From: Pseudomonas fontis
Lineage (GTDB): Bacteria; Pseudomonadota; Gammaproteobacteria; Pseudomonadales; Pseudomonadaceae
DNA length: 64,000 nucleotides
NCBI RefSeq assembly: GCF_028656955.1
Contig: NZ_JAMDGY010000056.1
Span: forward strand, 1 to 64,000
Direction of reading: 5' to 3'
This document shows, in pieces, positions 32,973-43,585 of this stretch; positions within the stretch are counted from its first letter, which is position 1, and each line of letters opens with the position of its first letter. The translations under genes and the position numbers were made by a program. Under the pieces are notes generated by a model. The model was given only the letters and a program-made list of their open reading frames with translations. It was not told the origin of the DNA and ran no database searches.

Positions 32973-33974
32973 ATGCAGATTTCGGTAAATGAGTTCCTGA
33001 CGCCCCGCCACATCGATGTGCAGGTCGTCAGTCCAACCCGCGCTAAAATCACGCTCGAGCCTCTCGAGCGTGGCTTTGGCCATACCCTGGGCAACGCGCT
33101 GCGACGCATCCTGTTGTCCTCTATGCCTGGCTGTGCAGTAGTCGAGGCCGAGATTGACGGTGTACTCCATGAGTACTCGGCAATCGAAGGTGTACAGGAA
33201 GACGTCATTGAAATCCTGTTGAACCTGAAAGGCCTGGCTATCAAACTGCACGGTCGTGACGAAGTTACGCTGACCTTGTCGAAAAAGGGTTCGGGGGTGG
33301 TTACCGCTGCCGATATTCAGCTGGATCATGATGTCGAGATCGTTAACCCCGATCACGTAATCGCTAACCTGGCGTCGAATGGCGCCCTGAACATGAAGCT
33401 CACCGTAGCTCGTGGTCGTGGTTACGAGCCAGCCGACTCGCGTCAGAGCGATGAAGACGAAAGCCGCAGCATTGGTCGCTTGCAGCTCGACTCTTCGTTC
33501 AGCCCGGTTCGCCGTATCGCATACGTGGTGGAAAACGCCCGTGTCGAGCAGCGTACCAACCTGGACAAGCTGGTTATTGATCTGGAAACCAACGGTACTC
33601 TGGACCCTGAAGAGGCTATCCGTCGTGCTGCAACCATCCTGCAACAGCAGTTGGCTGCATTCGTCGACCTCAAAGGTGACAGCGAACCAGTGGTAGTCGA
33701 ACAGGAAGACGAGATCGATCCGATCCTGCTTCGTCCGGTTGACGATCTGGAATTGACCGTGCGTTCGGCCAACTGCCTTAAGGCGGAGAACATTTACTAC
33801 ATCGGCGACCTGATTCAGCGCACCGAAGTAGAACTGTTGAAGACTCCGAACCTGGGCAAGAAATCCTTGACTGAAATCAAGGACGTTCTGGCCTCCCGTG
33901 GTCTGTCCCTCGGCATGCGCCTCGACAACTGGCCGCCTGCAAGTCTTAAGAAGGACGACAAGGCGACTGCCTGA
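32973..33974 (+). CDS. rpoA: DNA-directed RNA polymerase subunit alpha
   Basis: 333 aa. The N-terminal dimerisation domain ([20 protein letters not shown]) is joined by a flexible linker to the C-terminal domain (about residues 250-320, [20 protein letters not shown]), which binds UP elements and activators. Arg265-type DNA contacts fall in that block. It sits between rpsD and rplQ as usual. Confidence 0.98.
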   Translation: MQISVNEFLTPRHIDVQVVSPTRAKITLEPLERGFGHTLGNALRRILLSSMPGCAVVEAEIDGVLHEYSAIEGVQEDVIEILLNLKGLAIKLHGRDEVTLTLSKKGSGVVTAADIQLDHDVEIVNPDHVIANLASNGALNMKLTVARGRGYEPADSRQSDEDESRSIGRLQLDSSFSPVRRIAYVVENARVEQRTNLDKLVIDLETNGTLDPEEAIRRAATILQQQLAAFVDLKGDSEPVVVEQEDEIDPILLRPVDDLELTVRSANCLKAENIYYIGDLIQRTEVELLKTPNLGKKSLTEIKDVLASRGLSLGMRLDNWPPASLKKDDKATA

Positions 33975-34017
33975 TCGTCGTAATCACCGAACGTAGTGTT
34001 TGGTAAGGAATGAACCC

Positions 34018-34404
34018 ATGCGTCATCGTAAAAGTGGACGTCACCTGAGCCGTACCAGCTCTCACCGCAAGGCCATGTTCCAGAACATGGCGGTGTCGCT
34101 GTTCGAGCACGAGCTGATCAAGACTACTCTGCCAAAAGCCAAAGAACTGCGCCGCGTTGCCGAGCCGCTGATCACTCTGGCCAAGGAAGACAGCGTTGCT
34201 AACCGCCGTTTGGCTTTCGACCGTACTCGTTCGAAAGAAATCGTCGGTAAGCTGTTCAACGATCTGGGCAAGCGCTATGCCACCCGTCAGGGCGGCTACC
34301 TGCGTATCCTCAAGTGCGGTTTCCGCGCTGGCGATAACGCACCTATGGCGTACGTCGAGCTGGTTGATCGTCCTGTCGGCGGCGCTGTAGACGCTGCTGA
34401 GTAA
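34018..34404 (+). CDS. rplQ: 50S ribosomal protein L17
   Basis: 128 aa. It starts at 34018 ([20 protein letters not shown]); an upstream in-frame GTG is not used. The last gene of the ribosomal super-cluster, followed by a good terminator. Confidence 0.98.
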   Translation: MRHRKSGRHLSRTSSHRKAMFQNMAVSLFEHELIKTTLPKAKELRRVAEPLITLAKEDSVANRRLAFDRTRSKEIVGKLFNDLGKRYATRQGGYLRILKCGFRAGDNAPMAYVELVDRPVGGAVDAAE

Positions 34405-34425
34405 GACGAACAGTCTGTAACAAGG

Positions 34426-34450
34426 AACCGGGCCTAGTGCCCGGTTTTTT
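34426..34450 (+). terminator. terminator after rplQ
   Basis: An 8-bp stem, AACCGGGC (34426-34433) with GCCCGGTT (34439-34446), is followed by a T tract. It ends the alpha operon. Confidence 0.88.
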
Positions 34451-34474
34451 GTGTCTGCTTGTATTGTCATTATC

Positions 34475-34496
34475 TATTGATGTAAGTCAGTCAATA
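34475..34496. promoter_or_regulatory. dyad upstream of katA, possible operator
   Basis: TATTGA (34475-34480) and TCAATA (34491-34496) are inverted arms with a 10-base spacer, 82 bases before katA, in an AT-rich stretch. OxyR or another redox regulator is plausible, but the published OxyR pattern is not clearly met. Confidence 0.3.
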
Positions 34497-34577
34497 AATT
34501 TGAAGGTGTAACCTTGCTGGTCAATACTCTTTCTCAGCCGATTAGCCGGCAGCCTGAGACCAAAAGGGAGAGTGAAG

Positions 34578-36026
34578 ATGAGCCAGAACACAACATTGAC
34601 CACGGCAAGCGGAGCCCCGGTTGCCGACAACCAGAATTCGCGTTCGGCCGGCCCACGTGGACCGTTGCTGCTCGAAGACTTCCACCTGATCGAGAAACTC
34701 GCGCACTTCAATCGCGAGAACATCCCTGAGCGTCGCGTACACGCCAAGGGCTCGGGCGCCTATGGCACCTTCACGGTAACCCGCGATATCGCCCAGTACA
34801 GCAGCGCCAAGCTGTTTGACGCGGTCGGCAAGCAAACCGAGACCTTCCTGCGCTTCTCCACCGTGGGTGGCGAACGTGGTTCGGCGGACACCGAGCGTGA
34901 TCCCCGTGGCTTTGCCCTCAAGTTCTACACCGAAGAAGGCAACTGGGACATCGTTGGCAACAACACCCCGGTGTTTTTCATTCGTGACCCGCTGAAGTTC
35001 CCCGACTTTATCCACACGCAGAAGCGTCTGCCGCAGAGCAACCTGAAAAGCGCGCAGATGATGTGGGACTTCTGGTCGCATTCGCCTGAGGCGCTGCACC
35101 AGGTCACCATCCTGTTCTCGGACCGTGGTATCCCGGATGGCTACCGCCACATGCACGGCTTTGGTAGCCACACCTACAGCCTGATCAACGCCAAGGGTGA
35201 GCGGACCTGGGTCAAGTGGCATTTCAAGACCAAGCAGGGCATCAAGAACCTGGCGCCTGCCGATGCCGCCCGCCTGGCCGGTACCGACCCGGACTACGCC
35301 CAGCGTGACCTGTTCGAGGCCATCGAGCGTGGCGACTTCCCGCAGTGGCGTGTATGCATCCAGGTCATGAGCGAAGCCGAAGCGGCCAGCCGTGCCGAGA
35401 ACCCGTTCGACGTGACCAAGACCTGGTCGCAGAAGGACTACCCGCTGATCGAGATCGGTGTGCTGGAACTGAATCGCAACCCACTGAACTACTTCGCCGA
35501 AGTTGAGCAGGCGGCGTTCGGCCCGAGCAACATGGTCCCGGGTGTCGGCCTGTCGCCGGACCGCATGCTGCAAGGCCGCGTGTTCGCCTACGCAGACGCG
35601 CATCGCTATCGTGTGGGTACCAACCACCAGCAACTGGCGGTGAACGCGCCACGCAGCCCGGTGAACAGCTACCAGCGTGACGGCTCGATGGCCTTTGGCA
35701 GCAATGGCGGTGCGGCGCCCAACTACGAGCCGAACAGCTACGCCAATGCGCCGAAACAGGCGCCGCAGTACGCCGAGCCGCCTTTGGCGCTCAGTGGTGC
35801 GGCCGATCGCTATGATCATCGCGAAGATACCGACTACTTCAGCCATGCCGGCGCGTTGTTCCGCCTGATGAACGATGAACAGAAGGCGCTGTTGATCAAC
35901 AACATTGCCGGAGCGATGGGTGGGGTCAGCGATGACGTGGTGCAGCGTCAATTGCAGCACTTCTTCAAGGCTGATCCGGCTTATGGGGAAGGGGTGGCGA
36001 AGGCCTTGGGCATCAATTTGGCCTAA
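34578..36026 (+). CDS. katA: catalase KatA (clade III monofunctional haem catalase)
   Basis: 482 aa, the same length as P. aeruginosa KatA. It converts hydrogen peroxide to water and oxygen. The distal His is in [13 protein letters not shown] (about residue 55), the distal Asn in the conserved [18 protein letters not shown] block, and the proximal haem-ligand Tyr in [12 protein letters not shown] (about residue 340). No signal peptide is visible. The ATG at 34578 follows GGGAGAG; a GTG two codons upstream is weaker. A ferritin gene follows, the same pairing as in P. aeruginosa, where the ferritin is thought to supply iron for KatA haem. Confidence 0.97.
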   Translation: MSQNTTLTTASGAPVADNQNSRSAGPRGPLLLEDFHLIEKLAHFNRENIPERRVHAKGSGAYGTFTVTRDIAQYSSAKLFDAVGKQTETFLRFSTVGGERGSADTERDPRGFALKFYTEEGNWDIVGNNTPVFFIRDPLKFPDFIHTQKRLPQSNLKSAQMMWDFWSHSPEALHQVTILFSDRGIPDGYRHMHGFGSHTYSLINAKGERTWVKWHFKTKQGIKNLAPADAARLAGTDPDYAQRDLFEAIERGDFPQWRVCIQVMSEAEAASRAENPFDVTKTWSQKDYPLIEIGVLELNRNPLNYFAEVEQAAFGPSNMVPGVGLSPDRMLQGRVFAYADAHRYRVGTNHQQLAVNAPRSPVNSYQRDGSMAFGSNGGAAPNYEPNSYANAPKQAPQYAEPPLALSGAADRYDHREDTDYFSHAGALFRLMNDEQKALLINNIAGAMGGVSDDVVQRQLQHFFKADPAYGEGVAKALGINLA

Positions 36027-36043
36027 GTCGAAGTGATAAGAAG

Positions 36044-36068
36044 AACCGCCCTCATTTGGGCGGTTTTT
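36044..36068 (+). terminator. terminator after katA
   Basis: An 8-bp stem, AACCGCCC (36044-36051) with GGGCGGTT (36058-36065), is followed by TTT. It makes the ferritin gene a separate unit. Confidence 0.85.
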
Positions 36069-36191
36069 CAATGCAATTGACTACTGTTTACCTGCTTTTT
36101 TGCCGGTTTTTGCCACTTTTCTCCTGATTCCAAGTGACCTCCCGGTCATCCTGGTTCACACTATGTCTTTCACACAGGGAGAGGCAGGACG

Positions 36192-36656
36192 ATGCAAGGT
36201 CACCCGGACGTAATCGATTACCTCAACACGTTGCTGGCGGGCGAACTGGCGGCACGTGACCAATATTTCATCCACTCGCGCATGTACGAAGACTGGGGCT
36301 TGAGCAAGCTCTTCGAACGTATCAACCACGAGATGGAAGAAGAGGCGCAGCACGCCGACGCACTGATGCGCCGCATCCTCATGCTGGAAGGCACGCCGCG
36401 CATGCGCCCTGAAGATCTGGACGTGGGCACCACGGTTCCGGAGATGATCGCCGCCGACCTGCGCCTGGAGTACAAGGTGCGCGCTGCCTTGTGCAAAGGC
36501 ATCGAGCTGTGCGAACTGCACAAGGATTACATCAGCCGCGACATCCTGCGCCTGCAGTTGGCCGATACCGAAGAAGATCACACCTACTGGCTGGAGAAGC
36601 AGCAGGGTCTGATCAAGGCCATCGGCCTGGAAAACTACCTGCAATCGCAGATGTAA
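36192..36656 (+). CDS. ftnA: ferritin of the FtnA/BfrA type (annotated in many genomes as bacterioferritin)
   Basis: 154 aa four-helix-bundle iron-storage protein. The ferroxidase ligands Glu18 ([10 protein letters not shown]), the ExxxxxH pair in helix B ([12 protein letters not shown]) and Glu/His in ADTEEDH are present. The haem-ligand Met that bacterioferritins carry in helix B (Met52) is replaced by Ala in [11 protein letters not shown]. It therefore belongs with P. aeruginosa FtnA (formerly BfrA), which does not bind haem on its own. It lies downstream of katA. GGGAGAGGCAGG is a strong ribosome site. Confidence 0.9.
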   Translation: MQGHPDVIDYLNTLLAGELAARDQYFIHSRMYEDWGLSKLFERINHEMEEEAQHADALMRRILMLEGTPRMRPEDLDVGTTVPEMIAADLRLEYKVRAALCKGIELCELHKDYISRDILRLQLADTEEDHTYWLEKQQGLIKAIGLENYLQSQM

Positions 36657-36670
36657 GTTTCCCCAGGTAT

Positions 36671-36708
36671 AAAAAAGCCCCTGTCGTGTGAGCGACAGGG
36701 GCTTTTTC
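36671..36708. terminator. bidirectional terminator between ferritin gene and uvrA
   Basis: A 15-bp perfect stem, AAAAAGCCCCTGTCG (36672-36686) with its complement at 36693-36707, has A and T tracts on its two sides. It can stop both the plus-strand ferritin and the minus-strand uvrA transcripts. Confidence 0.93.
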
Positions 36709-36715
36709 ATGGGGC

Positions 36716-39550
36716 TCAGGCCCGGTCGCGTTCCAGCAGTGGCTTGAGGTAGAAGCCGGTGTGTGACTGCTTCATCTCGGCCAATTCCTCAGGCGTACCA
36801 CAGGCAATGATCTGCCCACCTTTGGAGCCACCTTCAGGACCAAGATCCACCAGCCAGTCGGCAGTCTTGATTACGTCCAGGTTGTGCTCGATCACCACCA
36901 CGGTGTTGCCGTGATCGCGCAGGCGGTGCAGTACATCCAGCAATTGCTGGATATCGGCAAAGTGCAGGCCTGTAGTTGGCTCGTCGAGGATGTACAGGGT
37001 CTTGCCGGTATCGCGCTTGGACAGCTCGCGAGACAGCTTCACCCGTTGCGCCTCGCCACCGGACAGGGTGGTCGCCGACTGTCCCAGCTTGATGTACGAC
37101 AGGCCCACATCCATCAGGGTTTGCAGCTTGCGCGCCAGTGCCGGTACCGCGTCGAAGAACACCCGGGCTTCCTCGATGGTCATTTCCAGCACCTCGTGGA
37201 TGTTCTTGCCCTTGTATTTCACTTCCAGGGTTTCGCGGTTGTAGCGCTTGCTCTTGCACACATCGCACGGCACGTAGATGTCTGGCAGGAAGTGCATCTC
37301 GACCTTGATCAGGCCGTCGCCCTGGCAGGCCTCGCAACGACCACCCTTGACGTTGAAGGAGAAGCGCCCCGGGCCGTAACCCCGCGAGCGGGACTCAGGC
37401 ACGCCGGAGAACAGCTCACGGATCGGGGTGAACAAGCCGGTGTAAGTCGCCGGGTTCGAGCGCGGGGTGCGGCCGATCGGGCTCTGGTCGATATCGACCA
37501 CCTTGTCCAGGTGCTGCAGGCCATCGCAGCTGTCGTGAGCGGCGGCTTCCAGGGTACTCGCGCCGTTCAGGGCAGTGGCGGCCAGTGGGAACAGGGTGTT
37601 GTTGATCAGGGTCGACTTGCCCGAGCCGGAGACACCGGTCACGCAGGTCAGCAGGCCGAGCGGGATCTCCAGGTCGACGTTCTGCAGGTTGTTGCCGCGC
37701 GCCCCTTTGAGCTTCAACAAGAGCTTCTTGTTGCGTGGCGTACGGGTCGCCGGCACAGCGATCTTCTTGCGTCCAGAGAGGTACATGCCGGTCAGCGAGT
37801 CCGGATGGTTCATGACCTCTTCAGGGGTGCCTTCGGCGACGATCTGCCCGCCATGCACGCCGGCGCCCGGGCCGATGTCCACGACATAGTCGGCCAGGCG
37901 GATCGCATCCTCGTCGTGCTCGACCACGATCACCGTGTTGCCGATATCGCGCAGATGGTTGAGGGTCGCCAGCAAACGGTCGTTATCGCGCTGGTGCAGG
38001 CCGATGGAGGGCTCGTCGAGGATGTACATGACCCCGACCAGGCCGGCGCCGATCTGGCTGGCCAGGCGGATACGCTGCGCTTCACCGCCGGACAGCGTGT
38101 CGGCGCTGCGGTCCAGGGTCAGGTAGTCCAGGCCGACGTTGACCAGGAACTGCAAGCGTTCGCAGATTTCCTTGAGGATCTTGTCGGCGATTTCGCCACG
38201 GCGCCCAGTCAGCTTCAAGCCGGCAAAGTAGTCGCTGGCGTCACCAATCGGCAAACCGGTGACAGCCGGCAGGGTCTTCTCGCCCACCCAGACGTGCCGC
38301 GCTTCACGGCGCAGGCGCGTGCCACGGCAATCCGGGCAGGGCTGGGTGCTGAGGAACTTGGCCAGCTCTTCGCGCACGGTGGCTGACTCGGTCTCGCGGT
38401 AGCGACGCTCCAGGTTCGGCACGATGCCTTCGAACGGGTGCGAACGCTTGACGATATCGCCACGGTCATTGAGATATTTGAAGTCGACGTTCTTGCTGCC
38501 GCTGCCGCTCAGGATGACTTTCTGATGTTCGGCCGACAGTTCCTTGAAGGGCACCTCAAGGCTGAATTCGTAGTGCGCGGCGAGCGAGCCGAGCATCTGG
38601 AAGTAGTAGACATTGCGCCGGTCCCAGCCGCGTATCGCGCCTTCGGCCAGGGTCAGGTCACCATTGACCAGGCGCTTGATGTCGAAGAATTGCTTGACCC
38701 CCAGGCCATCACAGGTCGGGCAGGCACCGGCGGGGTTGTTGAAGGAGAACAGCTTGGGTTCCAGCTCGCTGATGGCGTGGCCGCAGATCGGGCAGGCGAA
38801 GCGCGCGGAGAAGATCATCTCTTCCCCCGGCTCGTCGTCCATCGGCGCTACCAGGGCAATGCCGTCGGCCAGTTTCAGCGCGGTCTCGAACGATTCGGCC
38901 AAGCGTTGCTGGAGGTCTTCACGGACCTTGAAACGGTCGACCACCACATCGATGCTGTGTTTCTTCTGCTTGTCGAGCTTGGGCAACTCGTCCAGCTCGT
39001 ACAGCTTGCCGTTGACCCGTGCACGGACAAAGCCCTGGGCGCGCAATTCTTCGAACACGGCAACGTGCTCGCCTTTGCGCTCGCGAATCACCGGGGCCAG
39101 CAGCATCAACTTGCTGCCTTCGGGTTGGGCCAGCACCAGGTCGACCATCTGGCTGACGGTTTGCGCCTCCAGCGGAATGTCGTGGTCCGGGCAGCGTGGC
39201 ATACCCACGCGGGCGTACAGCAGGCGCAGGTAGTCGTAGATTTCGGTGATGGTGCCGACGGTCGAGCGCGGGTTGTGCGAGGTCGATTTCTGTTCGATGG
39301 AAATCGCCGGCGACAGGCCTTCGATGGTGTCGACGTCCGGTTTTTCCATCATCGACAGGAACTGGCGGGCGTAGGCCGACAGCGACTCGACATAGCGGCG
39401 CTGGCCCTCGGCGTACAGCGTGTCGAACGCCAGTGACGACTTGCCGGAGCCGGACAAGCCGGTGATGACGATCAGCTTGTCCCGGGGCAGGGTGAGGTCG
39501 ATATTCTTCAGGTTGTGGGTACGCGCCCCACGAATCAGGATCTTGTCCAC
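36716..39550 (-). CDS. uvrA: excinuclease ABC subunit A
   Basis: 944 aa damage-recognition ATPase of nucleotide excision repair. It has two ABC modules: Walker A GLSGSGKS at residues 31-38 and [10 protein letters not shown] near 640, each with an LSGGEAQR signature. Zinc-finger Cys pairs ([10 protein letters not shown] and [16 protein letters not shown] and CDVCKSKR) are present. The start is a GTG at 39550 ([15 protein letters not shown]) after a GAGG site. The frame stays open to 39778, but that extension is not part of the protein. Confidence 0.97.
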   Translation of the reverse strand: MDKILIRGARTHNLKNIDLTLPRDKLIVITGLSGSGKSSLAFDTLYAEGQRRYVESLSAYARQFLSMMEKPDVDTIEGLSPAISIEQKSTSHNPRSTVGTITEIYDYLRLLYARVGMPRCPDHDIPLEAQTVSQMVDLVLAQPEGSKLMLLAPVIRERKGEHVAVFEELRAQGFVRARVNGKLYELDELPKLDKQKKHSIDVVVDRFKVREDLQQRLAESFETALKLADGIALVAPMDDEPGEEMIFSARFACPICGHAISELEPKLFSFNNPAGACPTCDGLGVKQFFDIKRLVNGDLTLAEGAIRGWDRRNVYYFQMLGSLAAHYEFSLEVPFKELSAEHQKVILSGSGSKNVDFKYLNDRGDIVKRSHPFEGIVPNLERRYRETESATVREELAKFLSTQPCPDCRGTRLRREARHVWVGEKTLPAVTGLPIGDASDYFAGLKLTGRRGEIADKILKEICERLQFLVNVGLDYLTLDRSADTLSGGEAQRIRLASQIGAGLVGVMYILDEPSIGLHQRDNDRLLATLNHLRDIGNTVIVVEHDEDAIRLADYVVDIGPGAGVHGGQIVAEGTPEEVMNHPDSLTGMYLSGRKKIAVPATRTPRNKKLLLKLKGARGNNLQNVDLEIPLGLLTCVTGVSGSGKSTLINNTLFPLAATALNGASTLEAAAHDSCDGLQHLDKVVDIDQSPIGRTPRSNPATYTGLFTPIRELFSGVPESRSRGYGPGRFSFNVKGGRCEACQGDGLIKVEMHFLPDIYVPCDVCKSKRYNRETLEVKYKGKNIHEVLEMTIEEARVFFDAVPALARKLQTLMDVGLSYIKLGQSATTLSGGEAQRVKLSRELSKRDTGKTLYILDEPTTGLHFADIQQLLDVLHRLRDHGNTVVVIEHNLDVIKTADWLVDLGPEGGSKGGQIIACGTPEELAEMKQSHTGFYLKPLLERDRA

Positions 39551-39680
39551 TGCGGCCTCGCTTTGCGGGCATAAACGAAGGAGTATACGGCGCCGCGCCA
39601 CTACGCGGCAAAGCGTCACTGTATATGCCGTTAAGCGGTGGGACTGATAGAATCGCCGCCGGTTCACACGAGGTTTATCC

Positions 39681-41075
39681 ATGCACGATACCGATAGCGA
39701 ACGCATGAGCGCCGGCGAAACCCGCGCCGCAAGCGGCCTGGCCCTGGTGTTTGCGTTCCGAATGCTGGGCATGTTCATGGTCCTGCCGGTGCTTGCGACC
39801 TATGGCATGGACCTGGCCGGTGCTACACCCGCCCTTATCGGCCTGGCCATTGGTGCCTATGGCCTGACCCAGGCGGTTTTACAGATTCCGTTCGGGGTCA
39901 TCTCCGACCGTATCGGCCGGCGCCCGGTGATTTACCTGGGCCTGGTGATCTTTGCCCTGGGCAGCGTGCTGGCGTCTCAGGCCGACTCGATCTGGGGGGT
40001 GATTGCCGGGCGCGTACTGCAAGGCGCCGGGGCCATCTCGGCGGCGGTGATGGCGCTGCTCTCGGACCTGACCCGCGAGCAACACCGGACCAAGGCCATG
40101 GCCATGATCGGCATGAGCATCGGTTTGTCGTTCGCCGTGGCGATGGTGGTCGGCCCGCTGCTGACCCGTGCCTTTGGTTTGTCCGGGCTGTTCCTGGCAA
40201 CGGCGGCCATGGCCCTGGTGGGCATCGCCTTGATCGCCTTCGTGGTGCCGCCTTCGCATGGCACCTTGCAGCATCGCGAGTCCGGTGTCGCCAAGCAGGC
40301 CCTTGGGCCGACGCTGCGCCATCCCGACCTGCTGCGCCTGGACGTTGGCATCTTCGTCCTGCATGCCATCCTGATGGCCAGTTTCGTTGCCTTGCCGCTG
40401 GCTTTCGTCGAGCGTGGCGGGCTGCCGAAAGAGCAGCACTGGTGGGTGTACCTGACGGCGTTGCTGATTTCATTCCTGGCAATGATTCCGTTCATCATCT
40501 ACGGCGAAAAAAAGCGCAAGATGAAACGCGTACTGCTTGGGGCGGTCAGTGTGTTGATGCTGACGGAGCTATTCTTCTGGGTGTCAGCGGTCAACTTAAA
40601 AGAACTGGTGATCGGCACCGTGATATTCTTCACGGCCTTCAACCTGCTGGAGGCATCGCTGCCTTCGCTGGTCAGCAAGGTTTCGCCGGCGGGGGGCAAA
40701 GGAACGGCAATGGGGGTGTATTCCACCAGCCAGTTCCTCGGTGCCGCGCTGGGTGGGATCCTCGGCGGCTGGATGTTCCAGCACGGGGGTCTGAGTACGG
40801 TGTTTCTGGGGTGCGCCGCGCTGTGTGCGGTATGGCTGATCGTTGCGCTAAGCATGCGCGAGCCGCCATACGTGACCAGCCTGCGCATGCCGCTGTCGCC
40901 GGAAGCGGTTCGTGAAGCCGGTCTGACCGAGCGCCTCATGGCTGTACCGGGTGTGACCGACGCAGTGGTGGTGGCAGACGAAGCCGCCATCTATATCAAA
41001 TTGGATACGAAAATTTTGGATCGTTCGGCCCTGGAGCGTCTGGTCAACCCAGCGCCCGCGGCGTGCGAAGCCTAG
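39681..41075 (+). CDS. MFS transporter, YajR-like with C-terminal YAM-type domain
   Basis: 464 aa inner-membrane transporter with twelve predicted spans in residues about 15-395. The MFS motif A is [16 protein letters not shown] in the loop after span 2. A soluble C-terminal stretch of about 65 residues ([20 protein letters not shown]) has the ferredoxin-like YAM domain seen in E. coli YajR. The substrate is unknown. It is divergent from uvrA and 9 bases before ssb, an order kept across Pseudomonas. Confidence 0.9.
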   Translation: MHDTDSERMSAGETRAASGLALVFAFRMLGMFMVLPVLATYGMDLAGATPALIGLAIGAYGLTQAVLQIPFGVISDRIGRRPVIYLGLVIFALGSVLASQADSIWGVIAGRVLQGAGAISAAVMALLSDLTREQHRTKAMAMIGMSIGLSFAVAMVVGPLLTRAFGLSGLFLATAAMALVGIALIAFVVPPSHGTLQHRESGVAKQALGPTLRHPDLLRLDVGIFVLHAILMASFVALPLAFVERGGLPKEQHWWVYLTALLISFLAMIPFIIYGEKKRKMKRVLLGAVSVLMLTELFFWVSAVNLKELVIGTVIFFTAFNLLEASLPSLVSKVSPAGGKGTAMGVYSTSQFLGAALGGILGGWMFQHGGLSTVFLGCAALCAVWLIVALSMREPPYVTSLRMPLSPEAVREAGLTERLMAVPGVTDAVVVADEAAIYIKLDTKILDRSALERLVNPAPAACEA

Positions 41076-41084
41076 GAGAACGTT

Positions 41085-41603
41085 ATGGCCCGTGGGGTTA
41101 ACAAAGTCATTTTGGTCGGCACGTGCGGCCAAGACCCTGAAGTTCGCTACCTGCCAAATGGCAACGCCGTGACCAACCTGAGCCTGGCCACCAGCGAGCA
41201 GTGGACCGACAAGCAGACTGGCCAGAAGGTCGAGCGCACTGAGTGGCACCGCGTTTCGATGTTCGGCAAGGTCGCCGAGATCGCTGGCGAGTACCTGCGC
41301 AAGGGCTCCCAGGTGTACATCGAGGGCAAGCTGCAAACCCGCGAGTGGGAAAAAGACGGCATCAAGCGTTACACCACTGAAATCGTCGTCGACATGCAGG
41401 GCACCATGCAACTGCTTGGTGGTCGTCCGCAGAACCAGGATGGCTCGCAGCAGCAGCCTCAGGGTGGTGGCAACAACTACAACCAGGCGCCGCGTCAGCA
41501 GGCTCCACGTCCGCAGCAGGCGCCACAGCGTCCAGCGCCTCAGCAGGCCGCTCCGCAGCCAGCACCGGACTTCGACAGCTTTGATGACGATATCCCGTTC
41601 TAA
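41085..41603 (+). CDS. ssb: single-stranded DNA-binding protein
   Basis: 172 aa. An OB-fold occupies residues 1-110 ([32 protein letters not shown]). A Gln/Pro-rich disordered linker and the acidic tip DDDIPF, which recruits repair and replication partners, follow. It is probably co-transcribed with the MFS gene, although ssb usually has its own promoter. Confidence 0.98.
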   Translation: MARGVNKVILVGTCGQDPEVRYLPNGNAVTNLSLATSEQWTDKQTGQKVERTEWHRVSMFGKVAEIAGEYLRKGSQVYIEGKLQTREWEKDGIKRYTTEIVVDMQGTMQLLGGRPQNQDGSQQQPQGGGNNYNQAPRQQAPRPQQAPQRPAPQQAAPQPAPDFDSFDDDIPF

Positions 41604-41628
41604 TCGACGGATTGACTCTGCTGTCCCG

Positions 41629-41661
41629 AAAGCCCGTGGCGTAATGCCACGGGCTTTTTTG
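41629..41661 (+). terminator. terminator after ssb
   Basis: A 12-bp stem, AAAGCCCGTGGC (41629-41640) with GCCACGGGCTTT (41646-41657), has a GTAAT loop and continues into a T tract. Confidence 0.92.
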
Positions 41662-41779
41662 TTTTTGCGCGCAAGTACAGAACCCTGTCTTTGTTGCGTG
41701 GGACGTTTCTGAAACTGCTTGCACGGCCGTTTTTGGCGGCAATCATTGCTTAGTATTCACTTTTTCGAAGGAGTGAATC

Positions 41780-42238
41780 ATGCAAGCAGGCACAGAAGAA
41801 AAGGTGAAAGAGCGCATCGTGTTGACGTCCTCTGCTGAGGACTGTCATGTCGCCGGGTTCTCTGATCGCTACGCGGTGTACCTCGAAGGCCCCGCTGGAG
41901 ACGGTGTCCATAACGGATGGGTGCTGATGGTGTTCGGCGTGATCATCCTTGCGATAGGAGTCGCAACGCTCATTTTTGGGCCTGAAACCGTTACCTACAG
42001 CACATTTTCAGGCTCGAACTATATCCAGTACATCCAGATGTACCCTGGCCCGATCACAACCGTAGGGGGTGCCTGTGTGGCGTTGGCCAGTAGCCTGATC
42101 TCCAAGGGCCTCGTGAGCCGCGAAACCTACTTGCAGGCCCACTATGACTTCATTGCGAGTGATGGTCGCGACGTCAGTGCCGAGGTTCAAGTTCGTCACT
42201 TGGGTGATGACAGGTTTCATGTGTCGGTCAATCAATAG
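41780..42238 (+). CDS. hypothetical two-span membrane protein
   Basis: 152 aa, family not recognised. A clear AAGGAGTGA ribosome site precedes the ATG, which supports a real gene. Residues about 45-66 (GWVLMVFGVIILAIGVATLI) form one hydrophobic span. A second, weaker span lies around 92-112 (PITTVGGACVALASSLI). The segment between them is Tyr-rich (YSTFSGSNYIQYIQMYPG). The N and C termini are hydrophilic. It stands alone between the ssb terminator and the minus-strand cluster, so it could belong to either the old locus or the insertion. Confidence 0.7.
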   Translation: MQAGTEEKVKERIVLTSSAEDCHVAGFSDRYAVYLEGPAGDGVHNGWVLMVFGVIILAIGVATLIFGPETVTYSTFSGSNYIQYIQMYPGPITTVGGACVALASSLISKGLVSRETYLQAHYDFIASDGRDVSAEVQVRHLGDDRFHVSVNQ

Positions 42239-42310
42239 CTCACCCCAACACCCGTGATTCATAGATAGGGTTGCGTCATTCGCGATGCCCCAAGAGAGAA
42301 GGCACCCCAT

Positions 42311-43537
42311 TCAATTGCCAGCTTCCTGCTCGGCCTTGAAGGCTTGGGCGGAGAGCGGGGGCGGGGCTTTGGTAAACCACCAATGGGCTGCGGCGCCCAG
42401 AACCGAGGTCAGTACAGCCAGGATCAGGATTACCCGCTGCGTACCCAAGGGCGAGGCCAGCAGCGCTACTAACAATCCGGCCAGTGGTTGCGACAAGTTG
42501 TTGAGTAGGGTGATCACGCCCACGGTCTTGCCGAAGTCCTGGGGCGGAATTACCCGTTGGCGGATACTGCGCATATGGACGTTGAACATCTTGTCGAAGC
42601 CGACGATAAGCAGAAAGCCCAACACATAGCCGGCCAGGTACGGGCTCAGGGCGCTGATGAAGGCGCCTGCGGCGATCATCGAGTAGGCGATGCCTCCAAG
42701 TGCTCGTTGGGGCAGCACCACCCTGGCCAGGAAGAACAGGATCGCGATGGTGATTACCGCACCCGCTGCCTGTAGCCCTGCGTAGTCGTCTTTATCGGCA
42801 CTGTACTGACCGATCACCATCGCCGCCGAGGTGGCCAGAGTGACGCCGACAATCAGGTTGACCCCAACCGCCAGAGTGATGATCTTCTTGAGTTCTACCT
42901 GTTCACGAATATGCCTGAAGGCTATACACAGGGGCTGTATCCAGATGTCTTGATGCTGCTCGAAAACCTCCAGAGTCATGCGGCTGAGCCGCTGCCACGC
43001 CAGCATGCTCAGGTCGGCCAGCAGAAATAGTCCGGCAACACACAAGACCACCCAGTGCCAAGCCCAGGTCTCCAGGAGTAGTGCCGCGACTAGCGGCCCG
43101 AGGACCAGACCGGTTTGATCAGCGATTTGTGAGTAGGAAAGAGTCTTTGTGTAGCTGTAGTGCTGGAAAATATGTGGCAGCAGCACTTCGCGGGCCATGA
43201 TGCCCTGAGTGGTCAACACTCCGCATAGGGCTGACAGCGCGACTACCCAGGCGATGCCGCCGAATATTCCGTGGAGCACCACCGCCAGCACGCAGAACAG
43301 TGCTCGATAGGCTTGGCTGATGTGAAGGATCCGGATGGGCGAGAATTTGTCGCACAGCGCCCCGCACAATGGAAACGCGAGAAAGCGTGGCAGAGATTCG
43401 ACGAAAAATGCCAGCCCGGCCAAAGAGGCACTATTGGTTACCTGATACACCAACAATGGCACGATAAATAGCAGGATTTGATCCGCCAGTCGCGATAGAA
43501 ACAGCGAGATGAAAAAAGCCAGGTAATCCTTACGCAT
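42311..43537 (-). CDS. MFS transporter, likely exporter of the cluster product
   Basis: 408 aa, about twelve predicted spans, starting RKDYLAFFISLFLSRLADQ. It resembles the DHA3/enterobactin-exporter-like MFS branch (AFPLCGALCDKFSPIRILH is the loop 2-3 motif). A strong AGGAGGT ribosome site sits 5 bases before the ATG at 43537. It is the last gene of a five-gene minus-strand operon, 48 bases after the cupin stop. Export of the small molecule made by the preceding enzymes is the simplest role, but the substrate is unknown. Confidence 0.85.
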   Translation of the reverse strand: MRKDYLAFFISLFLSRLADQILLFIVPLLVYQVTNSASLAGLAFFVESLPRFLAFPLCGALCDKFSPIRILHISQAYRALFCVLAVVLHGIFGGIAWVVALSALCGVLTTQGIMAREVLLPHIFQHYSYTKTLSYSQIADQTGLVLGPLVAALLLETWAWHWVVLCVAGLFLLADLSMLAWQRLSRMTLEVFEQHQDIWIQPLCIAFRHIREQVELKKIITLAVGVNLIVGVTLATSAAMVIGQYSADKDDYAGLQAAGAVITIAILFFLARVVLPQRALGGIAYSMIAAGAFISALSPYLAGYVLGFLLIVGFDKMFNVHMRSIRQRVIPPQDFGKTVGVITLLNNLSQPLAGLLVALLASPLGTQRVILILAVLTSVLGAAAHWWFTKAPPPLSAQAFKAEQEAGN

Positions 43538-43585
43538 AGTGACCTCCTGTGAACGGGCGACATGCTGCGCTAGCTTTACTCGATA

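Noticed and set aside
39619-39634. Possible LexA box upstream of uvrA (CTGTATAT half-site)
   Set aside because: The first half fits the consensus, but the expected CAG at the far end reads TAA. Too weak to list as a site, although uvrA is SOS-controlled in many bacteria.
39551-39778. N-terminal extension of the uvrA frame
   Set aside because: UvrA proteins begin at [12 protein letters not shown]. The GTG at 39550 has a ribosome site, and the extension overlaps the divergent MFS start.
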